A DNA stretch of 18,566 bases from Candidatus Woesearchaeota archaeon (lineage in GTDB: Archaea; Nanobdellota; Nanobdellia; Woesearchaeales; UBA10200), in assembly GCA_016180275.1 (NCBI GenBank), contig JACPBN010000091.1, forward strand, positions 1 to 18,566, in the 5' to 3' direction. The position numbers and the translations under genes are program-made. Positions 6,504 to 13,110 of this stretch are shown here, one piece after another. Under the pieces are notes generated by a model. The model did no database searches. It was not told the DNA's origin and saw only the letters and a list, made by a program, of their open reading frames with translations. Position 1 is the first letter of the stretch. The number at the start of each line of letters is the position of its first letter.

Positions 6504-6612
6504 GAGCATAAAATAATCTCATTATCTAATTTAAGCTATATATCTGAACTAAATAAAACCAAATGACTAGCTATAACCCAATAAAAACGTGCTTAATATT
6601 TAAATTTATGTC

Positions 6613-8085
6613 TTACTCAAGCTCCCCGGCATTCTTCTTGCGCTTTACCTCTTCCTTGAACATCTTGCGCTCTTCACGAAGCTTCTTCATCTTCTCTTTT
6701 CTCTCTTCGCTCCATTTACCTGTTGCATTACCTTCATCCTCTTTCTTCTGCCTATTTACTAACCATGCTTTCTTCTTTGCATACTGCACAGGATTCTTAA
6801 TTGTCATACAGAGATTATCTGGCTGGCATACCCCTATATCCTTGTAATGCACAGCGCCTGTATGTGGACAGTTAGGCGGCAGGATCTTCTTGTTCTGCTG
6901 TTTGTGATAACGCAATTGCCCAACCAGATAAACCTCTCTCATCTCTTCTGGATTCTTCTTGTTCCATGCATACAGCATCTCCTCAATTTTCTCATACCCA
7001 TATCCGCAGCTGGAGAGAAAATTCACAAGTATGAACAATGCCCTCTTTCTTCCATCCTGCATCCCATTCAATATTATCTTCATGCACGGCGGAAAGAAAT
7101 CTTCTGGGATTGCAGCAGTAAGCTCTTCAAAGTTCTTCTGTTCACCTGATTTTAAAATAGAATATATCTTATTGGGATCGCTTAACAGCTGTGATGCTTC
7201 AATTGGATGCCTAGTATTGTAATCATATGCCTGCAAAATAAGCTGGGTAGCTTCTCCATGCACTACTTTCTTCTCATCCAAAAACTTAAACTCACTTATC
7301 TTAAGATTGTTTGGCTCTGCTTCTTTTTTATCAAACTCTAATATCTTATCAGGATCAACTGGCAAAGAAATTAACCCAGATTTTTCATTTAAGCTATAAG
7401 GCATTCTGTATAAGTGTCTGCTTGCTAACAAAACAGTATCCAGAGATATTATGTTCCATGGGTCAAATTTCTCATTTTTTATTAGCTCCTCTGTTTTTTT
7501 ATCAAATCTTTTTGCAATTGCATCCAAATTCTCAAACTCAAGTATCTTCTTGGCAAGATACTTTGATGTAAAACCCTTCAGATAATTCGCAATTACTCTC
7601 GGTGCTTCTGGAAAAAGCATCTGAATCGGCTTATTATTAATTGTCTTAGGAAAAGCTTCAAAAGGTATAGCTATATGGAATCCATGGTTGCCAGAAAACT
7701 TCACAGAAATATTTTTTATATTATGGTGTTTCAGGGCTTCAACAAGAACATAACCTGCAAATTTGCTGTAATGCAAATCTTTGCAGTCAATATCTATAAC
7801 CAGATCCCAACCACTTCTTAATGCATCAATCTCCTGTCTTTTCAGCATGGGAGAAAGCCTTTGCACATTGCTCCAGTGCTCTTCTGACATATGAAAGCTG
7901 GTTACTCCCTGCTTTACCTGCTCGATTATGTCATTTGGATACTGCAATACATCAGGGCGCTTTGAAAATGCTTCACCGTTAAAGCTGCCGACTATCTCCC
8001 TGTTTTTGGCAACAGCTATCATCTCTTCCTGCACATCTTTTCTCTTATAATGATTAAGCGCAATGCTTAAGCTTACATTACCCAT
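6613..8085 (-). CDS. Single-chain archaeal primase, PriS core fused to PriL Fe-S domain
   Basis: 490 residues. The N-terminal part (about 1-280) is an archaeo-eukaryotic primase: motif I LVIDIDC with Asp98 and Asp100, motif II SGNHGFH (131-137), and the third site with Asp216 and RMPYSLNEKSGL (227-238). The C-terminal part matches the PriL iron-sulfur domain: FPPC (Cys334), then PPNC (Cys406), GVC (Cys420) and NLC (Cys426), the four cysteines that bind a 4Fe-4S cluster. The last 50 residues are a Lys/Arg/Glu-rich tail. It would make RNA/DNA primers for replication. In most archaea these are two proteins; a fused form is known from Nanoarchaeum and relatives. The start follows GAGGGGG, 4 nt upstream. 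It is divergent from a Toprim gene. Confidence 0.9.
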   Translation of the reverse strand: MGNVSLSIALNHYKRKDVQEEMIAVAKNREIVGSFNGEAFSKRPDVLQYPNDIIEQVKQGVTSFHMSEEHWSNVQRLSPMLKRQEIDALRSGWDLVIDIDCKDLHYSKFAGYVLVEALKHHNIKNISVKFSGNHGFHIAIPFEAFPKTINNKPIQMLFPEAPRVIANYLKGFTSKYLAKKILEFENLDAIAKRFDKKTEELIKNEKFDPWNIISLDTVLLASRHLYRMPYSLNEKSGLISLPVDPDKILEFDKKEAEPNNLKISEFKFLDEKKVVHGEATQLILQAYDYNTRHPIEASQLLSDPNKIYSILKSGEQKNFEELTAAIPEDFFPPCMKIILNGMQDGRKRALFILVNFLSSCGYGYEKIEEMLYAWNKKNPEEMREVYLVGQLRYHKQQNKKILPPNCPHTGAVHYKDIGVCQPDNLCMTIKNPVQYAKKKAWLVNRQKKEDEGNATGKWSEERKEKMKKLREERKMFKEEVKRKKNAGELE

Positions 8086-8089
8086 ATTA

Positions 8090-8096
8090 CCCCCTC
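8090..8096 (-). promoter_or_regulatory. Shine-Dalgarno site of the primase gene
   Basis: The minus strand reads GAGGGGG 4 nt before the ATG at 8085. It supports this start over downstream methionines and implies a short leader, unlike most genes here. Confidence 0.5.
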
Positions 8097-8124
8097 AGTA
8101 ATAGTTTATTATAAAACCATAATA

Positions 8125-8132
8125 ATTTAAAT
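8125..8132. promoter_or_regulatory. Palindromic TATA-like box between primase and Toprim genes
   Basis: ATTTAAAT is centred 26 nt before the Toprim ATG at 8155, giving a leaderless message on the plus strand. On the minus strand it would place the start of transcription about 17 nt before the primase ATG, just enough to include its Shine-Dalgarno site. An alternative minus-strand box (GTTTTATAA) lies near 8108-8116. Confidence 0.45.
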
Positions 8133-8154
8133 GTTTGTATTATTTTAATCCTTT

Positions 8155-8580
8155 ATGGTTAAGTATTATGATGCGCAAGAATTACTGCAAATACATGAAT
8201 TTATAGACAAGATAATTGACAATAACACACTTATAATTGTTGAAGGCATTAAAGACAAAAAAGCGCTTGAGGACTTAGGTATTAATAATATAATCATTCT
8301 CAACAGGCGTCCATTGTATGCAGTTGTAGAGAAAGTTGCAGCTGTTTATGGCAAAGCAAAAAAACTCACTGGAGAAAGGCCTTCAGTAATAATACTGACT
8401 GACTTAGATGCTGAAGGAAAAAAGCTATATGGCAAGCTTAACTCAGGGTTGCAGAATTTTGGCGTAAGGATAGACAACAGATTTAGAGAGTTCTTATTTA
8501 GGCATACTAAGTTGAGACAGATTGAGGGAATGAAGAATTATCTAGATAGGCTAGAAAAAGACGTTGAAAGTATTGAATAG
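8155..8580 (+). CDS. Small Toprim-domain protein
   Basis: 141 residues, one Toprim domain covering nearly the whole chain. The catalytic glutamate is in LIIVEGIKD (Glu30) and the DxD motif is LTDLD (Asp83, Asp85), followed by A-E-G-K-K-L. The C-terminal basic segment (R109-R121) is followed by an amphipathic helix. Toprim domains bind Mg2+ and act in topoisomerases, DnaG primases, OLD nucleases and RNase M5. This small stand-alone form resembles the M5-like COG1658 group, so a role in RNA or DNA cleavage or in primer metabolism is plausible but unproven. It is divergent from the primase gene. The ATG lies 26 nt after a TATA box. It converges with infB with 31 bp between. Confidence 0.8.
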   Translation: MVKYYDAQELLQIHEFIDKIIDNNTLIIVEGIKDKKALEDLGINNIIILNRRPLYAVVEKVAAVYGKAKKLTGERPSVIILTDLDAEGKKLYGKLNSGLQNFGVRIDNRFREFLFRHTKLRQIEGMKNYLDRLEKDVESIE

Positions 8581-8611
8581 GAATTAATATGATATTTAAC
8601 AGCAATAATAC

Positions 8612-10426
8612 TCATACTCCCCAAACAGGATTAACCTTCCTCATTATCTCAGCAATCTCTTTCAATATATTTTTCTCATTCTCAGAAAGCAGATGTTTCA
8701 GTTCTTTTAACTTCCTGAAATTCTGTTCTGGAATTACTGAATAAAAAATATCGCCTTCATGAATCTGCCTGCCGACTGTCACATCCCCTAAAGAAACAGC
8801 TGCCTGCTTTCCGGCATTCAACTCTGTAACACTCTCTTTTTCTATTTGTATAGCATTAACTTTTGTGATTGCTTTTCCGTCTTTGGTGTCTTTCTTCATC
8901 AAAGAAATCCCTGTTACCAATTTACCGGCTAAAACTTCTATGCCGACTACAGCAGGATTATTCTGCCTGAAAACATATCCTGGAAGAAACTTAAGCCTGC
9001 ATGGCATTACAACATCGCTTAGCATTGCTTTTTCAAGATTTTTCTTTTCCTGCGCCTGCCATGCCTGGAAATCTTCAATCAATTTATAAATAATATTGTT
9101 TGTTAAAATTTTTACGTACTCATTGCACAATCCAGACTCATCTTTGACATTAAAACCAAGAACAATGCTAATCAACGGAGATTTTGAGTAATTAGCTTCT
9201 GCATCTATAATGTCTTTCTTTCCAATATTGCCTACTCCCGCTTTCTTAATCTTTATCTCATGCTGTCTTAATAACGTCTGCAATGCCTCTAAGCTTCCAA
9301 GAGTATCTGCCTTTATTACAATGCCCTCGTTATCAGTATTAACTATTACTTTCTCAACCTCTTCCTGTATTTGTGCAGTGACTTTTGGCAGATCATTTTT
9401 TGAGCAGCTTTTTATTGGCATACCGGCAATAACCTCACCTATATCCAGCGCACTTATCTTAACTCCTGTTGCAGCATTAACTTGTTTGACAGCATTAAAC
9501 TTTGTTTTTCTGTCACGCATCTCAGCCAATGGCGCAGGAATTAACAAAGCTTTTACTTTTGTGACAATTGGCTTTTCTAATCCGCCAATAACCAGAATAT
9601 CATTAACAGCTAATTTTCCTTCATGAATTATTACGTCAATTGTGGTACCCATGCCTTTATCATGCTTGGCTTCTAAAATTGTGCCTTCAGCATATCCTTT
9701 TACATCACATAAAAGATTTTTTTCAAGAAATTTCTGCGCTAACCCGGTTATAAACATCAGAAGCTCTGGAATGCCTTCTCCTGTATGGGCAGAGCATGGC
9801 ACAATTGCTATTTGCTTGGTAAAATCCTGCACTCGATCAAATCTTTCTGACTGCATATTAGAGACTTCAAACAGCTTTCCGACAAGCTCATAGAGCTTTT
9901 TATCCAATAATTCCTGAACCTGAGGAGTTTGCAAAGTAATATTCTTAGCCAGGGTATTATTTTTAGTATTGTCATTATTTACATTAGTCTTCCATCCATG
10001 AATCAAATCTATTTTATTTGCTGCAATTATGAATGGTGTTTTATAGCTTCTGAGGATATCTATTGCCTCAATAGTCTGCGGCATAAATCCCTCATTGATA
10101 TCCACAACAAGAATAGCGATATCTGCAATATTGCCCCCGCGTTTCCTCAGGTTAATAAAAGCAGCATGGCCAGGAGTATCTATGAAAAGCAGCCCGGGAA
10201 TTGTAAAATCCATCTTCATGCTTGCAAGCGCATCTTTGCAGACTTTTTTTATTGTGCTCAATGGAACAATAGAAGCTCCAATTGCCTGCGTTATCTTGCC
10301 AGCTTCTGTATTAACAATAGAAGTATTTCTAATTCTATCTAAGATAGAAGTCTTTCCATGATCCACATGCCCAACCACCACACAAATTGGGCTGCGCGTG
10401 CATAGCTCTGTAGGTTTGTCTGGCAT
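8612..10426 (-). CDS. infB: Translation initiation factor aIF5B
   Basis: 604 residues, the usual archaeal length (no bacterial N-terminal extension and no intein). This GTPase promotes ribosomal subunit joining and initiator tRNA placement. GTPase motifs: GHVDHGKT (19-26), DTPGHAAF (83-90), NKID (137-140) and SAHTGEG (212-218). Domain II follows from about 235 (EGTILEAKHDKGMGTTIDVIIHEG), domain III from about 350 (EGIVIKADTLGSLEALQTLL) and domain IV from about 470 to the end (PCRLKFLPGYVFRQNNPAVVGIEVLAG). The ATG at 10426 leaves 11 residues before RSPICVVVGHVDHG, and TTTATATC on the plus strand (10443-10450) gives a TATA box about 21 nt upstream. It is monocistronic and ends convergently with the Toprim gene. 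Confidence 0.96.
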   Translation of the reverse strand: MPDKPTELCTRSPICVVVGHVDHGKTSILDRIRNTSIVNTEAGKITQAIGASIVPLSTIKKVCKDALASMKMDFTIPGLLFIDTPGHAAFINLRKRGGNIADIAILVVDINEGFMPQTIEAIDILRSYKTPFIIAANKIDLIHGWKTNVNNDNTKNNTLAKNITLQTPQVQELLDKKLYELVGKLFEVSNMQSERFDRVQDFTKQIAIVPCSAHTGEGIPELLMFITGLAQKFLEKNLLCDVKGYAEGTILEAKHDKGMGTTIDVIIHEGKLAVNDILVIGGLEKPIVTKVKALLIPAPLAEMRDRKTKFNAVKQVNAATGVKISALDIGEVIAGMPIKSCSKNDLPKVTAQIQEEVEKVIVNTDNEGIVIKADTLGSLEALQTLLRQHEIKIKKAGVGNIGKKDIIDAEANYSKSPLISIVLGFNVKDESGLCNEYVKILTNNIIYKLIEDFQAWQAQEKKNLEKAMLSDVVMPCRLKFLPGYVFRQNNPAVVGIEVLAGKLVTGISLMKKDTKDGKAITKVNAIQIEKESVTELNAGKQAAVSLGDVTVGRQIHEGDIFYSVIPEQNFRKLKELKHLLSENEKNILKEIAEIMRKVNPVWGV

Positions 10427-10442
10427 TTTTGTTCACGTTCGC

Positions 10443-10450
10443 TTTATATC
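10443..10450 (-). promoter_or_regulatory. TATA box of infB
   Basis: The minus strand reads GATATAAA, centred about 21 nt before the infB ATG. It touches the inverted repeat arm at 10450-10460. Confidence 0.45.
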
Positions 10451-10520
10451 TAGTGGTATGTTTAATTAAATTAATACTATTTCTTTTATTATCAGTTTTA
10501 TTAGTCAGCATACCACCTAG
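10450..10520. repeat. Inverted repeat upstream of infB
   Basis: CTAGTGGTATG (10450-10460) is the reverse complement of CATACCACCTAG (10509-10520) apart from one bulged base, so an 11-bp stem could form around a 48-nt AT-rich loop. One arm abuts the infB TATA box, so it could be a repressor operator or part of a structured upstream RNA. The rest of the 10427-10861 gap holds a weaker pair, TAGCAT near 10518 with ATGCTA near 10543, the promoter of the next gene, and no other feature I can support. Confidence 0.4.
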
Positions 10521-10760
10521 CATGTTTTTTAGACGATAAAATAATGCTAAGTTTAAAAATGTTGGTGTTTTTTGTATATATGCATACTTAAAATTTGTAA
10601 AAATAATTAAGGCAGAATATACTTGAACACAACCGCTCTCTTTCAATATTAAAAGAAGACAGCTATTGCTCAATTATTATTGTCAGTGAGTATAGTTTAC
10701 GTTATATTAATTACCAAATTATTTGATTTTGCTACTCTATCGTAATTAATAAATAGAAAC

Positions 10761-10770
10761 ATTTAAATAT
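10761..10770 (+). promoter_or_regulatory. TATA box of the 10862-15424 surface unit
   Basis: ATTTAAATAT would place transcription start near 10790. Two G5 runs follow, at 10796-10800 and 10850-10854. The second is 7 nt before the ATG at 10862, the same spacing as at 6491, and decides the preferred start of the next gene. Confidence 0.45.
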
Positions 10771-10861
10771 GAGTTAGGATTATTTCAGGGAATAAGGGGG
10801 TTTTTAGATAATAATGTTATTTGATTATAGCTCAAATGCTATAAGTTTTGGGGGAATTTTG

Positions 10862-12121
10862 ATGAGACTAAATAATAATAGGGATAAAAAATCTGAAGGC
10901 ATTCATTATCAGACAGCAAATGGTTTTCGTAATATTGGCAAGGCATATTCTGCACTAGGCATAGATTTGGAAAATATTGTTAAAGCCGAAAAATTGCCTG
11001 AACTTGAAAGATTGCAGAAAATAAAATTAGGATATGATCCTGCTACAAGTTCATTTTATCAAGATGCTGTTATAAATGGCAAAAAAGTCAGACGTCCTAT
11101 TTCTGATGAGACATTCTTTGCATTTGCGCAAAAATATACGCAACAGTATGGTGTAAAGAAAGCAGAACCGATAGCAGAACCTTCTCAGGCTTCGGCCGAT
11201 ATTATTAGCATGGATGATGCTTATACTGGCACAGCAAAGAAAGTACCGGATTCTTCACCACATTATTTAGGCAAAATAGCTGCAGCAGGATTAGTGGCAT
11301 TGGCACTTAATTTTTCTGATGTTGGGTGCAGAAGCCGTCGTAATATACGTAGGCCTTCAGTGCCTTTAACAAATGCTCAAATCGCAGGTTTAAAAGCAGA
11401 TGAATATGCCGCAAAACCGATCATAGATTTTCCAAAACTGCCATTAGGTTATTCAGGCACACCTGTTAAGAATTCAGACGGCACAACTGAGACAGTTCAA
11501 TTGCCAGATTTAGCCAAAATAATTATGTATACAGGAGATGACCTTCCAACAGATGAAGCCATATTGAATTCTAATTTATCTATTAAATATGATACTGAAG
11601 GCAAACCTGTTAGTGCAACATATCTTAATGCCAATAATGAGATGAAAGAAGTTAATCCTTTAGCACTTAAATTGGCATATATAATAAATGCGCAGGCATT
11701 ACAAGCTGATAATAATGGCGTAGCACTAACACGCTCTCTTTCAATTGCAAGATATTTGATTGTATTCAATCAATTAGTAGATGGCATTATAGATATAAGT
11801 AAAGGAAATAGAGAGCTGCATGCTGGAGATCCAAGCTTACCGTCATTGGGTATGCGATACCAGGATGCAGGCAAGAATGGATTGCTTGATAGACTCCTAA
11901 GATTAGGTTATGGCACAGATGATCATACTGTTCCATCTTTCACTTATAATGCAAAGTTCTTTAATAAGGAAGCAAGTGATTATTTTAGGAATAATATAGC
12001 AAAGCCTGCATTTGAAAAAGTATTCTCTGACTTATTAGATCGTTTGAAAATCAGCAGCGATAGCCTTGATAAATATGGTAGGGCTGCAAGAGATAACGCA
12101 AACCCTCAGTTGAATAGATAA
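10862..12121 (+). CDS. Unknown protein upstream of the surface protein
   Basis: 419 residues from the ATG at 10862, or 435 from an in-frame ATG at 10814. I prefer 10862 because GGGGG lies 7 nt before it. Family not recognised. About 135 polar residues come first, then a Pro/Ala-rich linker, a short hydrophobic stretch (KIAAAGLVALALNFSDVGC, about residues 138-156 from this start) ending in a lone cysteine and a basic RSRRNIRR patch, then about 245 residues of mixed fold. The hydrophobic stretch is short for a membrane helix and far from the N-terminus, so a membrane role is uncertain; a lipobox-like reading is possible but weak. The stop is 11 nt before the surface-protein ATG, implying one transcript and perhaps a shared role at the envelope. 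Confidence 0.7.
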   Translation: MRLNNNRDKKSEGIHYQTANGFRNIGKAYSALGIDLENIVKAEKLPELERLQKIKLGYDPATSSFYQDAVINGKKVRRPISDETFFAFAQKYTQQYGVKKAEPIAEPSQASADIISMDDAYTGTAKKVPDSSPHYLGKIAAAGLVALALNFSDVGCRSRRNIRRPSVPLTNAQIAGLKADEYAAKPIIDFPKLPLGYSGTPVKNSDGTTETVQLPDLAKIIMYTGDDLPTDEAILNSNLSIKYDTEGKPVSATYLNANNEMKEVNPLALKLAYIINAQALQADNNGVALTRSLSIARYLIVFNQLVDGIIDISKGNRELHAGDPSLPSLGMRYQDAGKNGLLDRLLRLGYGTDDHTVPSFTYNAKFFNKEASDYFRNNIAKPAFEKVFSDLLDRLKISSDSLDKYGRAARDNANPQLNR

Positions 12122-12132
12122 AAATTTTGAAA

Positions 12133-13110
12133 ATGAGATTTAAAAACAGAAAACAATCAAGCAACAATTTCAAGAAAGGAATTTTTGCAGTTATCTTGTT
12201 AGTTGCAGCTGTATTATTAATTCCATTAAATACAATAAATACTAAAAATAATTTTGCAGAAGAGTTAAATGTTAACAGCGTAAATACAGATTCTCTGCAG
12301 GCAAAAAGTGCTGCAAATCTCTTTAATTCACAGTCTAAATCATTAGGCTATGGTTATCTGCCATTTGTAATTGCAGCTACATGCGGAGACCTTACATGTG
12401 ATACAGATGAAGATGCATTCTCATGCCCGGAAGATTGCGCAACACCTGGGCCGTTCTGCGGAGATAATTTCTGCGATGCAAATGAAAATCCTAATACCTG
12501 CCCAAGTGATTGCATAGCCCCTCCTACATGCATCCCTTCAACAGAAATTTGTGATGGAATAGATAATAACTGCGATAGTGTAGTTGATGAAGGATGCAGT
12601 CCAACCAGCTCAAATGTTAATCCTTATTCAGGAAGCCAAGTTACTTATTCAAATGGCCAGAGTTATTCATTCAAAGTGCAATGGCAAGACAGTGATGGCA
12701 TAAGCATAGTAACAATAGCGCATAATTTTGGCGGTTCACAGGCAACAGCTACAGCTTCAAACAGTGGAAATATTTATACTTTTTTACAGCCAGGATTAAG
12801 CGCAGGCTCATATATCTGGAAACAGACTGCAACTGATAATAATGGAAATTCAGCAGTTACTGGCGACATCAGTTTCATCGTCAACAAAGCTCCTTCAACA
12901 CTAACCTTGACAGTAGCTCCATCAAACACAATAACATTTGGCACACCGTCAACTGTAACATGCACTGCAAGCACAGCTCAGGTTTCTCCTGTATTAAAGA
13001 GAGACGGAACTGCAGTCTCAAATCCGGAAGTTGCAGCATTAGATGCAAAAACATCATACTCTTACACATGCGAAGAAAAAGCAGTCAGATGCAGTAATGT
13101 TAATAGATAA
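12133..13110 (+). CDS. Secreted repeat surface protein, N-terminal part (frame broken)
   Basis: From ATG 12133 (a TTG lies two codons earlier). Basic residues then GIFAVILLVAAVLLIPL (16-32) form a signal peptide or anchor. Two cysteine-rich units follow (about 84-102 and 109-127), both of the form CGDxxCDxxEdxxxCPxDC, then ICDGIDNNCDSVVDEGC (139-155), the MopE-like putative metal-binding motif. After these come an Ig-like domain (about 160-245) and the start of another. At the A5 run 13076-13080 the frame departs from the true coding frame and ends after CSNVNR. Deleting one A joins it to the 13043-15424 frame, giving a protein of about 1,095 residues. The product would sit on the cell surface, possibly in adhesion or as an S-layer component. 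Ligand unknown. Confidence 0.8.
   Translation: MRFKNRKQSSNNFKKGIFAVILLVAAVLLIPLNTINTKNNFAEELNVNSVNTDSLQAKSAANLFNSQSKSLGYGYLPFVIAATCGDLTCDTDEDAFSCPEDCATPGPFCGDNFCDANENPNTCPSDCIAPPTCIPSTEICDGIDNNCDSVVDEGCSPTSSNVNPYSGSQVTYSNGQSYSFKVQWQDSDGISIVTIAHNFGGSQATATASNSGNIYTFLQPGLSAGSYIWKQTATDNNGNSAVTGDISFIVNKAPSTLTLTVAPSNTITFGTPSTVTCTASTAQVSPVLKRDGTAVSNPEVAALDAKTSYSYTCEEKAVRCSNVNR

Noticed and set aside
10335..10673. 112-residue minus-strand frame upstream of infB
   Set aside because: Its end is infB read in another frame and the rest is AT-rich spacer with no recognisable motif.
11270..11335. Lipoprotein signal in the 419-residue unknown protein
   Set aside because: The hydrophobic stretch with a cysteine is about 140 residues from the N-terminus and no start codon just upstream has a promoter or ribosome site.
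13071..13085. Programmed frameshifting at the surface-gene A-run
   Set aside because: The zero-frame codons GAA GAA AAA GCA do not form a classic slippery heptamer and no downstream pseudoknot was obvious; a real or technical indel is simpler.
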